Notes under the pieces: model-generated
Told to the model about the DNA's origin: nothing
The model's input: the letters and a program-made list of their open reading frames with translations, nothing else
Database searches by the model: none
Part shown: in pieces, positions 41,995 to 48,285 of the stretch
How the letters are laid out: each line of letters opens with the position of its first letter
How positions within the stretch are numbered: position 1 is the stretch's first letter
Made by a program: the position numbers and the translations under genes
Assembly: GCA_937908115.1 (NCBI GenBank)
Contig: CALEQZ010000077.1
Coordinates: 1-48,285, forward strand
Direction: 5' to 3'
Length of the DNA stretch: 48,285 nucleotides
Source of the DNA: an uncultured Alcaligenaceae bacterium
GTDB taxonomy: Bacteria > Pseudomonadota > Gammaproteobacteria > Burkholderiales > Burkholderiaceae_B

Positions 41995-42699
41995 TCACGA
42001 CCCGATGGTCTTGGCCGTCTGTCCGAACAGCACGCGCCGCGCCTGCTCGTCGTTGATCGTGGGCTGGACGTTGATTTCCTTGGCGCGCGCGTAGGCCTGC
42101 TGCGTGGCCGGCCGCGCGGCGATGGCTTCGAACCAGCGCTTCAGGTGGGGGAAGTCCTCGAGCTTTTGGCCCTGCCTTTCGTACGGAACGATCCACGGAT
42201 AGCAGGCCATGTCGGCGATGGTGTAGTCCGCGCCGGCTACGAAGGGACGGTCGGCCAGGCGCTTGTTGAGCACCCCGTAGAGCCGGTTGGTCTCGTTGAC
42301 GTAGCGTTCGATGGCGTAAGGGATCTTTTCCGGAGCGTACACGGAGAAGTGGTGATTCTGCCCGGCCATGGGCCCCAGGCCGCCCATTTGCCAGAACAGC
42401 CATTGCAGGGTCTCGGTGCGCCCGCGCAGGTCCTGCGGCAGGAAGCGGCCGGTCTTTTCGGCCAGGTACAGCAGGATGGCGCCGGACTCGAACACCGAGA
42501 TGGGGTCACCACCGCCGGCCGGCTCGTGGTCGACGATGGCCGGGATGCGGTTGTTCGGCGAGATTTTCAGGAATTCGGGCTTGAATTGCTCGCCGCGGCC
42601 GATGTTGACCGGGACGATGCGGTAGGGCAGCTGGGCCTCTTCGAGGAACAGCGTGATCTTGTGGCCGTTGGGCGTGGTCCAGTAATACAGGTCGATCAT
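41995..42699 (-). CDS. Glutathione S-transferase family protein (YfcG/Nu-class-like)
   Basis: This 234-residue protein starts MIDLYYWTTPNGHKITLFLE; the TTPNG motif provides the Thr/Asn that activate glutathione in YfcG-type enzymes. The thioredoxin-like N-domain continues with NNRIPAIVDHEPAGGGDPIS and VFESGAILLYLAEKTGRFLP; the helical C-domain has YTIADMACYPWIVPYERQGQ. In E. coli, YfcG is a disulfide-bond reductase rather than a classical transferase. It lies just upstream of the lipoprotein gene on the same strand (26 bp gap), and downstream of gpx on that strand. Confidence 0.9.
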   Translation of the reverse strand: MIDLYYWTTPNGHKITLFLEEAQLPYRIVPVNIGRGEQFKPEFLKISPNNRIPAIVDHEPAGGGDPISVFESGAILLYLAEKTGRFLPQDLRGRTETLQWLFWQMGGLGPMAGQNHHFSVYAPEKIPYAIERYVNETNRLYGVLNKRLADRPFVAGADYTIADMACYPWIVPYERQGQKLEDFPHLKRWFEAIAARPATQQAYARAKEINVQPTINDEQARRVLFGQTAKTIGS

Positions 42700-42823
42700 G
42701 AGGCTTCCTTCCGATGGCAGGCGGTGCATCGGGCGCACCGAGGGCCCGGGGGTCGATCATAGCGGCATGCCGGCGCGCGGGGCGGCATACACCCGCGCCG
42801 GGCAGGGGATTGGCCGCGAGGGC

Positions 42824-43306
42824 CTAGCCGCAGGCCGCCGCGATGCGGCCGGCCAGCGCCTGCGGCTTGACGATGGGGGCAAAGCGGGCGATGACATGGC
42901 CGTCTCGCCCGACCAGGAACTTGGTGAAATTCCACTTGATCGCGCGCGTGCCTAGCAGGCCTGGCCGTTCGCGGGTCAGCCACTGGTACAGCGGATGTGC
43001 GCCCGGGCCATTGACCTCGATCTTCGCAAACATGGGGAAGTTCACGCCATAGCGGGTCGTGCAGAATTGCCGGATCTGCGCTGCGTCGCCGGGCTCCTGG
43101 CGGCCGAACTGGTTGCAGGGAAACCCGAGCACCGTCAGGCCGCGTTCGCCGTAGGTGTCCTGCAGTGCCTGCAGGCCGGCGTATTGGGGCGTGAAGCCGC
43201 ATTGCGAGGCCACGTTGACGATGAGCAGGACGCGGCCGCGGAACTGTGCAAGCGGCTGCTCGCGGCCATCCAGATCCAAGGCGGTGAAATCGTAGGCGGT
43301 GGTCAT
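42824..43306 (-). CDS. Glutathione peroxidase (Cys type)
   Basis: This 160-residue enzyme reduces peroxides. The catalytic residue is Cys36 in LIVNVASQCGFTPQY (Cys, not selenocysteine). GFPCNQFGRQEPGDAAQI provides the second conserved Cys and the Gln, and IKWNFTKFLVGRDGHVIARF provides the Trp-Asn pair. Bacterial enzymes of this type often use thioredoxin rather than glutathione as reductant. No signal peptide is visible, so it is cytoplasmic. The GST-like gene follows on the same strand, so both could serve thiol redox balance. Confidence 0.93.
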   Translation of the reverse strand: MTTAYDFTALDLDGREQPLAQFRGRVLLIVNVASQCGFTPQYAGLQALQDTYGERGLTVLGFPCNQFGRQEPGDAAQIRQFCTTRYGVNFPMFAKIEVNGPGAHPLYQWLTRERPGLLGTRAIKWNFTKFLVGRDGHVIARFAPIVKPQALAGRIAAACG

Positions 43307-43440
43307 GCATGCTCCGGCAAATGCTTGGGCCTAGCTTATGCCCATCCCCGCCGGCCGTCCACGGCAGGGTGCATGGGCCGCGCCGCAGGCCGGCGGCGGC
43401 CATGCGATCATGGTGGCATCGATGGCCGCCGGAGGTCTGT

Positions 43441-43773
43441 ATGCCTACGATGATGGAAAGACTGGAAGCGATGCTTGCCCGCGGGCAGGACAACATGCTG
43501 CTGCGCTATACGCTGGGCAAGGCGTACGCCGAGGCGCAGCGTTACGACCTTGCCTGCACGCACCTGCGCGCCGCGCTCGCCTTCGACGAGCACTACTCGG
43601 TGGCGTGGAAGTGGCTAGGCAAGGCGTTGCTCGGGCTGGGCCAGCGCGAGCAGGCGCGGCAAGCCTGGGAGCGCGGCCTTGCCTGCGCGAGCGAACGCGG
43701 CGACCAGCAGGTCGTGCGCGAGCTGCAAGTGTTCCTCAAGCGCCTGGACAAGGACACGCAAGCCGACGGCTAA
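43441..43773 (+). CDS. Small tetratricopeptide-repeat protein
   Basis: This 110-residue protein starts at ATG 43441 with GGAG at 43430-43433. It holds two to three TPR units: MLLRYTLGKAYAEAQRYDLA, THLRAALAFDEHYSVAWKWL, and GLGQREQARQAWERGLACAS followed by a helical end (VVRELQVFLKRLDKDTQ). No signal peptide or enzymatic domain is seen. It likely mediates protein contacts in the cytoplasm. It is divergent from gpx (134 bp gap); its partner cannot be inferred. Confidence 0.8.
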   Translation: MPTMMERLEAMLARGQDNMLLRYTLGKAYAEAQRYDLACTHLRAALAFDEHYSVAWKWLGKALLGLGQREQARQAWERGLACASERGDQQVVRELQVFLKRLDKDTQADG

Positions 43774-43905
43774 ATTTGCGCCGCGGGCGCGACACAGCAC
43801 GCCAAAAGCGCAAGGAGTTGTGTCCTTTGTTGGGGTCGCGTTCGCCGAGCGCCGGGGGCGTCCTGCAGCAGACAAACTGTGACACAAGCGCTTGCGCCTG
43901 CGTGG

Positions 43906-43935
43906 TTGACGCTTGCCGCCGCAGGGGCATGTAAT
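43906..43935 (+). promoter_or_regulatory. Predicted promoter of the CoA-transferase gene
   Basis: TTGACG (43906-43911) and TGTAAT (43930-43935) with an 18-bp spacer match 5 of 6 bases of each sigma-70 hexamer. CGCTTGC occurs at 43889-43895 and again at 43910-43916, 21 bp apart, and CAAGCGCTTG at 43885-43894 is a 10-bp palindrome, so a regulator may bind around the -35. Confidence 0.6.
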
Positions 43936-43993
43936 GCACCGTGCACGGCAACGGCCGGCGCTGCGGACAAGCACGGAGGCTGCAATCGCGCGT

Positions 43994-45427
43994 ATGGACA
44001 TTAGACCGCCCTTTTTTCGCAAGGATACGGGACCGCACAACACACCGGCATCCCGGGCGCTGTCCGAGCTATGGCTGAACGCCGGCATGCCCGAGCAGGC
44101 GCTCGAGCACGTCGATTTGCGCGGGGTCGACCCGGTCTTGCCGTCGAGCTTCGCGGTCGGGGCCGCCGCACAGGCCAGCGTGGCCGCCGCAGCCTTGGCC
44201 GCCGCCGAGATCGGCTACTTGCGGCGCGCCGGCCGGCAGGATGTCTTCGTGGACATGACGCATGCGGCGCTGGAGTGCCGCAACCACTTCCTGCTCGATG
44301 GGCGCGTGGTCGATTCGCGCGACAAGCTCACCGGCATGTATCGCTGCGGCGATGGCGGCTGGGTGCGCATACACGCCAATTTCGCCCACCATCGCGACGG
44401 CGCGCTGCGGCTGCTGGGTTGCGCGCCCGGCCCGCAAACGCAGCGCGCCGACGTCGAGCGGGCGCTCCAACGCTGGGGCGCGCTGGAATTCGAGCAGGCG
44501 GCGGCCGAGGCGGGGCTGGTTGTGGCCGCTGCGCGCAGTTTCGCGCATTGGGATGCGATGGAGCAGGCCAGGGCCGTGGCCAGGCAGCCTTTGGTCGCGA
44601 TCTCGCGCATCGGCGAGGCGGACCCGCGGCCGCTCGGCCGCATCGTTGCCGGCAACCGGCCGCTGGCGGGACTTCGCGTGCTGGACCTGACGCGCATCCT
44701 GGCCGGCCCCGTGTGCGGGCGCACGCTGGCTGCCTATGGGGCGGACGTGATGCTGGTCAACTCGCCGCACCTGCCCAACATCGAGGCGATTGCCGAGACC
44801 AGCCGTGGCAAGCTGTCGGCGCTTGCGGACTTGGATACATCCGACGGACGCATCGGGCTGCGCAACGTGCTGCGCAGCGCCAACGTATTCATCCAGGGCT
44901 ATCGGCCAGGCGCCTTGGCCGGATTGGGCTTCGGTCCGCAGGAGGTGGCGGCGATGCGCCCCGGCATCGTCTATGTGTCCTTGTCGGCGTACGGTGGACA
45001 AGGACCGTGGTCGCACCTGCGCGGCTTCGATTCGCTGGTGCAAATGGCCTGCGGCCTGAACGTCGCCGAAGGCGAGGCCGACGGCATCGACCGTCCGCGG
45101 CCGCTGCCGATGCAAATCCTCGACTACGCGTCCGGTTTTCTGATGGCTTTCGGTGCGTTGGCCGCGCTGGCGCGCCAGGCCGTCGAAGGCGGCAGCTGGC
45201 ACGTCGAGGTGTCGCTGGCGCGCACCGCGCACTGGCTGCGCAGCCTGGGCCGCGTGGCTGGCGGGCTGTCCCATCCGGAGCCGTCCTATGACGGCTTCCT
45301 GGAGACGACGCACTCAGGGTTCGGACGCCTGACGGCGGTGCGCCACGCGGCGCGGTTTTCGCGCTCCCCGTCCGACTATGTGCGCATGTCGGTGCCGCCC
45401 GGCACCCATCCGCTGGCCTGGCCTTGA
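43994..45427 (+). CDS. Family III CoA-transferase (CaiB/BaiF)
   Basis: This 477-residue protein moves CoA between acids. Residues ~225-420 match the start of the family III fold: LAGLRVLDLTRILAGPVCGR, ANVFIQGYRPGALAGLGFG, GIVYVSLSAYGGQGPWSHLR, and Asp346 in RGFDSLVQMACGLN at the position of the catalytic Asp. Residues ~85-210 (DMTHAALECRNHFLLDGR, MYRCGDGGWVRIHANFAHHR) resemble the part that usually comes later in the fold, so the order is permuted-like. ATG 43994 gives MDIRPPFFRKD; further upstream Met codons are less likely. The acyl substrates are unknown. Confidence 0.83.
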   Translation: MDIRPPFFRKDTGPHNTPASRALSELWLNAGMPEQALEHVDLRGVDPVLPSSFAVGAAAQASVAAAALAAAEIGYLRRAGRQDVFVDMTHAALECRNHFLLDGRVVDSRDKLTGMYRCGDGGWVRIHANFAHHRDGALRLLGCAPGPQTQRADVERALQRWGALEFEQAAAEAGLVVAAARSFAHWDAMEQARAVARQPLVAISRIGEADPRPLGRIVAGNRPLAGLRVLDLTRILAGPVCGRTLAAYGADVMLVNSPHLPNIEAIAETSRGKLSALADLDTSDGRIGLRNVLRSANVFIQGYRPGALAGLGFGPQEVAAMRPGIVYVSLSAYGGQGPWSHLRGFDSLVQMACGLNVAEGEADGIDRPRPLPMQILDYASGFLMAFGALAALARQAVEGGSWHVEVSLARTAHWLRSLGRVAGGLSHPEPSYDGFLETTHSGFGRLTAVRHAARFSRSPSDYVRMSVPPGTHPLAWP

Positions 45428-45516
45428 GCGCAAGGCAGGTCCGACCCGGTTGCTTGCGCGACTCGCTACACTAGCGGCGTCGGCGCCGGCCGTGCGCCAG
45501 TCCATGCTTTTCCGAG

Positions 45517-45864
45517 ATGAGCACAACGATCTATCACAATCCCCGCTGCGGCACTTCGCGCACCGTCTTGCAAATCCTTCGGGAGACGGGCATCGAACCC
45601 GTCGTCGTGGAATACCTTCGCGATCCGCCTTCGCGGCAGGCGCTGCAGGACCTGATCCGGCGATCCGGGCTGACCGTGCGCGAGGCGGTGCGGGCCAAGG
45701 AGCCGCTGTACAAGGAACTCGGCTTGGATGCGCCCGACGTCAGTGATCAGGCGCTACTCGATGCCATGGTCGCCAACCCGATCCTGATCAACCGGCCGTT
45801 CGTGTCGACGCCCAAGGGCGCGCGCCTGTGCCGGCCGGCCGAGGTCGTGCGCGAGATCCTATAG
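45517..45864 (+). CDS. arsC: Arsenate reductase (glutaredoxin type), ArsC family
   Basis: This 115-residue protein begins MSTTIYHNPRCGTSRTVLQI, with the catalytic Cys11 of the ArsC motif NPxCGTSR, and continues with EYLRDPPSRQALQDLI and LLDAMVANPILINRPFVSTP, where Arg residues bind the oxyanion. That pattern fits genuine glutaredoxin-dependent ArsC rather than the YffB/Spx branch. No arsR or arsB is nearby, so arsenate resistance is not shown by context. It is cytoplasmic. It ends convergent with the exported peroxiredoxin gene. Confidence 0.88.
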   Translation: MSTTIYHNPRCGTSRTVLQILRETGIEPVVVEYLRDPPSRQALQDLIRRSGLTVREAVRAKEPLYKELGLDAPDVSDQALLDAMVANPILINRPFVSTPKGARLCRPAEVVREIL

Positions 45865-45873
45865 CGCGCGGCC

Positions 45874-45904
45874 TGCCGTGTGCGCACGGTGCGCGTCCAC
45901 GGCA
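45874..45904. terminator. Extended hairpin between convergent arsC and peroxiredoxin genes
   Basis: TGCCGTG (45874-45880) and CACGGCA (45898-45904) pair perfectly; inside, GCGC and GCGC around ACGGT extend the structure. It begins 10 bases after the arsC stop and lies between convergent genes, so it may stop both transcripts. No U-run is seen. Confidence 0.5.
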
Positions 45905-45941
45905 AGGCGCCAGGCCCGTGGCGGGCAGGTGCGCGCGGGCC

Positions 45942-46478
45942 TTACTGCGCCTGGCGCCAGCGCCGCACGGCTTCGAGCGTCTTGGCCACGTGCTCGTGCG
46001 GGCTGGGGCTGTCGTGGACGAACAGCACTTTGCCGTCAGGTGTGACGACGTAGGAAATTCGCGCCGCCTTGCCTGGCTGCACGGCGCGGTAGGCGTCGTA
46101 CGCCTTCATGATCGAATGGTCGTGGTCTGAGGCGACGGGAAACTTGCCGCCGCAGGCGCTGACGGAGAACTGGGCAAGCGTCTGCATGTCGTCGCCGGAT
46201 ACGCCGATGATGCTTGCGCCCAGCGCCCGGTAATCGTCGGCGGCTTCGGCGAAGTTGTGGGCCTCGATGGTGCAGCCCGAGGTGAAGGCGGCCGGATAGA
46301 AATAGACCACGACCGGTCCCCGGCGCAGGGCGTCGGCCATGTCGAAGGTGAAGGATTTGCCGGCCAGCGCCGCCGGAGCGGAAAACGCCGGCGCGGGGGC
46401 GCCGACTTCGAGGGCGGCGGCCGCGAGCCGGGGCGCGGCCAGGCAAGCGAGCAGCAATGGGATGAGCAGGCGTTTCAT
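45942..46478 (-). CDS. Exported peroxiredoxin (AhpC/TSA, Bcp-like)
   Basis: This 178-residue protein has a signal peptide (KRLLIPLLLACLAAPRLAAA) and a thioredoxin-fold peroxiredoxin domain. The peroxidatic Cys69 is in VVYFYPAAFTSGCTIEAHNF; a second Cys109 is in FSVSACGGKFPVASDHDHSI, in place of the CxxxxC pair of PrxQ/Bcp. It should act in the periplasm. An upstream Met would add 11 residues before a Lys-rich start and is less likely. A DoxX gene lies 85 bp upstream on the same strand, so the two may be co-transcribed. Confidence 0.87.
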   Translation of the reverse strand: MKRLLIPLLLACLAAPRLAAAALEVGAPAPAFSAPAALAGKSFTFDMADALRRGPVVVYFYPAAFTSGCTIEAHNFAEAADDYRALGASIIGVSGDDMQTLAQFSVSACGGKFPVASDHDHSIMKAYDAYRAVQPGKAARISYVVTPDGKVLFVHDSPSPHEHVAKTLEAVRRWRQAQ

Positions 46479-46563
46479 GGCGTTCTCCGGGCGCGTGTCC
46501 GCTTGGCGCACGCGCCATGCCTGGCGGCCTGCGGCCTGCCGCTTGCGCGAAAGCCGCGTGCCG

Positions 46564-46962
46564 TCAGTTGTAGCGGCCGCCGGCGCCGGTCAGGCTATAG
46601 CGGCCGGCGCCCAGCAGGGCGATGGCGACGGCGCCAAACAAATATAGCCCCTGCAGCTCCAGGCGCCAGCCCCCATTCTGGGTGATTTGGCCGAGCTGGT
46701 CGGCGTGGGCCAGGATGATGGCCACGACCATGTTGATGGCCACGAGCAGGGCGGCGGGACGGGTGAACAGCCCCAGGATCAGCAGGATGGGGGCGAGCAC
46801 TTCGCCCACATACACGCCGTAGGCGATGAAGGCGGGCCAGCCCTTGGCGGTGACCATGCCCACGATGGGGGCGATCCCGTTGGTCAGCTTGAACAGGCCG
46901 TGCATGAGCATCAGGATGCCCACGGTCAGTCGCAGAATCAGTTTGCCGGCGTCGTCGCTCAT
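46564..46962 (-). CDS. DoxX family membrane protein
   Basis: This 132-residue protein has four transmembrane helices: LILRLTVGILMLMHGLFKLT, AFIAYGVYVGEVLAPILLIL, PAALLVAINMVVAIILAHAD and LYLFGAVAIALLGAGRYSLT. The MHGLFKL and GEVLAPILLILGL patterns are typical of DoxX/YphA. Such proteins associate with redox or thiosulfate oxidation complexes in some organisms, but most are uncharacterised. The exported peroxiredoxin gene follows it on the same strand. Upstream lies a 571-bp intergenic region shared with urtA. Confidence 0.88.
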   Translation of the reverse strand: MSDDAGKLILRLTVGILMLMHGLFKLTNGIAPIVGMVTAKGWPAFIAYGVYVGEVLAPILLILGLFTRPAALLVAINMVVAIILAHADQLGQITQNGGWRLELQGLYLFGAVAIALLGAGRYSLTGAGGRYN

Positions 46963-47065
46963 CTGTGCAATACGTCCTATTCAGTGGGTTGAAGGGACCG
47001 GCCTGGGTGCGCCCGCGGGCAGCGCCGGCGACCTGGCCCGCAAGGCGGCACCAAGTCTACGCTAT

Positions 47066-47082
47066 TTATCAAATTTTTATAA
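47066..47082. promoter_or_regulatory. AT-rich inverted repeat upstream of doxX, LysR-box-like
   Basis: TTATCAAATTTTTATAA has TTAT/ATAA ends 9 bp apart and fits the loose T-N11-A type of LysR-family sites. It lies about 105 bp upstream of the doxX start in an otherwise GC-rich region. No regulator gene is adjacent, so this rests on pattern only. Confidence 0.3.
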
Positions 47083-47190
47083 CGACGGACTGCCTACGGA
47101 CTTTAACCGGGTGCGGTCGGTGCGGCCGGGCGCTGTGCGCCGGGACGGCGCATGGGCCTGCCGCCGTCGCGCACGGCCCAGGGCCAATTC

Positions 47191-47207
47191 TGCCCGATTT
47201 TGGTGCG
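47191..47207. promoter_or_regulatory. NtrC-like enhancer site
   Basis: TGCCCGATTTTGGTGCG matches 13 of 17 positions of the textbook NtrC site TGCACCATATTGGTGCA, including the full right half-site GGTGC. It lies about 225 bp upstream of the sigma-54 promoter, within normal enhancer distance. Confidence 0.55.
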
Positions 47208-47417
47208 CATGCTCTATCTTGAACGCCTGCCGCGTACCGGGTTGGGGCCGGCGCGCATCGCATCGGGCGCGCCGCGGTGAGCAGCCGGCGCGGGCCAAGC
47301 GGAGCCAGGCGCGAACGGAGCCGGCAGCGGGCAGGGGCGCCCATGGGCCGCCCGCCTGCTGTCCGCGCGATGGTGTCGGCGGGCGCGGCAAGCGCCTTGG
47401 GCGGCATGGATTTCATG

Positions 47418-47436
47418 TTGGCATGCCGTTTGCTTT
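47418..47436 (+). promoter_or_regulatory. Sigma-54 (-24/-12) promoter of urtA
   Basis: TTGGCATGCCGTTTGCTTT matches the TTGGCACG-N4-TTGCW consensus with GG at 47420-47421 and GC at 47432-47433, exactly 10 bases apart. Predicted start near 47445, about 90 bp before the urtA ATG. Sigma-54 control fits a urea uptake system switched on under nitrogen limitation. Confidence 0.8.
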
Positions 47437-47445
47437 TGAGGGACA

Positions 47446-47462
47446 TGCACCGCCCGGGTGGC
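47446..47462. promoter_or_regulatory. Second NtrC-like site at the predicted start
   Basis: TGCACC-N5-GGTGGC matches 10 of 12 conserved bases of TGCACC-N5-GGTGCA. It overlaps the first transcribed bases after the sigma-54 promoter. Confidence 0.35.
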
Positions 47463-47496
47463 CGGGGCACGAGCAGCGGCCGCCTTCAGACAGACC

Positions 47497-47514
47497 GCCG
47501 GCCTGCAGGCCGGC
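47497..47514 (+). promoter_or_regulatory. 18-bp palindrome in the urtA leader
   Basis: GCCGGCCTGCAGGCCGGC is a perfect palindrome ending 19 bases before the urtA ATG. In RNA it could form a strong hairpin just upstream of the ribosome binding site (GAGGACC), affecting translation or mRNA stability. Confidence 0.5.
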
Positions 47515-47533
47515 CTCACTCCCGAGGACCAAC

Positions 47534-48285
47534 ATGAATCGCAGACTCGTACTCAAGCAATTGACCGCGGCAACCGTGCTGGCTTGCGCCGGATGGATGC
47601 CGCAGGTGGCGTCGGCGCAGGACACGATCAAGGTCGGCATCCTGCATTCGCTGTCGGGCACGATGGCGATTTCCGAGACATCGCTCAAGGACGTGGCCCT
47701 GATGACCATCGAGGAGATCAACGCCAACGGCGGCGTGCTGGGCAAGAAACTCGAGCCGGTGGTAGTAGATCCGGCCTCGAACTGGCCGCTGTTTGCCGAA
47801 CGCGCGCGCCAGCTGCTGTCGCAGGACAAGGTCGCCGTGGTCTTCGGCTGCTGGACCTCGGTGTCGCGCAAGTCGGTGCTGCCAGTGTTCAAGGAACTGA
47901 ACGGCCTGCTTTTCTACCCGGTCCAATATGAAGGCGAGGAGCTCGAGCGCAACGTCTTCTATACGGGCGCCGCGCCCAACCAGCAGGCCATCCCGGCGGT
48001 GGAATACCTGATGAGCGAGGAGGGCGGCGGCGCGCGCCGCTTCGTGCTGCTGGGCACCGACTACGTCTATCCGCGCACGACCAACAAGATCCTGCGCGCT
48101 TTCCTGAACGCCAAGGGCATCAAGGACAGCGACATCGAAGAGATCTACACGCCCTTTGGTCATTCTGACTACCAGACCATCGTCGCCAATATCAAGAAGT
48201 TCGCCGCGGGCGGGCGCACGGCCGTGGTCTCGACGATCAACGGCGATTCCAACGTGCCCTTCTACAAGGAACTGGGCAACGCGGG
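47534..48285 (+). CDS. urtA: Urea ABC transporter substrate-binding protein UrtA, N-terminal part
   Basis: The frame is open to the window end (250 codons). A signal peptide (RRLVLKQLTAATVLACAG...) should be cut after VASA, near residue 28. The mature protein begins QDTIKVGILHSLSGTMAISE and continues with LKDVALMTIEEINANGGVLG, VVFGCWTSVSRKSVLPVFKE, NGLLFYPVQYEGEELERNVF and TDYVYPRTTNKILRAF, which are strongly conserved in UrtA/FmdD-type periplasmic binding proteins and distinguish them from leucine-binding LivK. It should deliver urea to UrtBCDE, expected downstream. The upstream sigma-54 promoter supports nitrogen-controlled expression. Confidence 0.93.
   Translation, partial: MNRRLVLKQLTAATVLACAGWMPQVASAQDTIKVGILHSLSGTMAISETSLKDVALMTIEEINANGGVLGKKLEPVVVDPASNWPLFAERARQLLSQDKVAVVFGCWTSVSRKSVLPVFKELNGLLFYPVQYEGEELERNVFYTGAAPNQQAIPAVEYLMSEEGGGARRFVLLGTDYVYPRTTNKILRAFLNAKGIKDSDIEEIYTPFGHSDYQTIVANIKKFAAGGRTAVVSTINGDSNVPFYKELGNA

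Larger units (their letters stand above)
46963..47533. other. 571-bp intergenic region between doxX and urtA
   Basis: I see no protein gene or RNA gene here. From left to right it holds an AT-rich inverted repeat (47066-47082), two GGTGCGG direct repeats (47110-47116 and 47119-47125), an NtrC-like site (47191-47207), a sigma-54 promoter (47418-47436), a second NtrC-like site (47446-47462) and an 18-bp palindrome in the urtA leader (47497-47514). The remainder is GC-rich without recognisable features. Confidence 0.6.

Noticed and set aside
45517..45864. arsC as part of an arsenic resistance island
   Set aside because: No arsR, arsB or acr3 gene is nearby, and codon use and GC look like the neighbours. 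The gene stands alone.

Overview
The window is a GC-rich, gene-dense stretch of a beta-proteobacterial chromosome. Protein sequences and gene order (map-glnD divergent from rpsB-tsf-pyrH-frr-uppS-cdsA-dxr-rseP-bamA-skp-lpxD-fabZ-lpxA-lpxB-rnhB) point to the genus Bordetella. The decayed diguanylate cyclase gene fits a host-restricted member such as B. pertussis or B. parapertussis, but I cannot fix the species from the sequence alone. I saw no tRNA, rRNA, CRISPR array, prophage or complete insertion sequence. Most of the window is core chromosome.

Layout. 1-2391: tail of a SPOR-domain (DedD-like) gene, cvpA and purF. 2440-6373 (minus): dsbB, glnD, map. 6374-6701: a divergent promoter region and a long rpsB leader. 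6702-22238 (plus): one long run covering translation (rpsB, tsf, frr), UMP kinase, isoprenoid and undecaprenyl carrier synthesis (dxr, uppS), phospholipid synthesis (cdsA), envelope proteolysis and outer-membrane assembly (rseP, bamA, skp), lipid A synthesis (lpxD, fabZ, lpxA, lpxB), RNase HII and an RNA methyltransferase. 22235-25588: divergent ppsR and ppsA, PEP synthase with its regulatory kinase/phosphorylase. 25611-28865: a glutamine amidotransferase, an NfeD/SPFH membrane pair, a broken diguanylate cyclase gene and smpB. 28937-29654: ratA-rnfH. 29839-33137: a three-gene valine-degradation cluster behind a 20-bp perfect palindrome. 33113-37739: ygfZ, then mltG-tmk-holB-tatD. 37740-38825: an AT-rich island, an ankyrin-repeat gene and a REP-like inverted repeat. 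38826-46962: gdhA followed by short metabolic and redox units (alpha/beta hydrolase, lipoprotein, GST, glutathione peroxidase, TPR protein, type III CoA-transferase, ArsC-like reductase, exported peroxiredoxin, DoxX). 46963-48285: a 571-bp regulatory region with a sigma-54 promoter and NtrC-like sites, then the start of urtA.

How the genes work together. The central block links protein synthesis to envelope building: BamA, Skp and RseP handle outer-membrane proteins, while LpxD, FabZ, LpxA and LpxB make the lipid A precursor. Nitrogen control recurs: GlnD modifies PII, PII signalling controls NtrB/NtrC, and the urtA upstream region carries the sigma-54 and NtrC signals such a cascade would use; gdhA lies between them. 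PpsR/PpsA and the valine cluster concern carbon flow through pyruvate/PEP and branched-chain acyl-CoAs.

I did not find a clearly undescribed biological system. The best leads are regulatory: the urt promoter region, the valine-cluster operator, the AT-rich island with repeated heptamers, the REP-like element after the ankyrin gene, and the decayed GGDEF gene.
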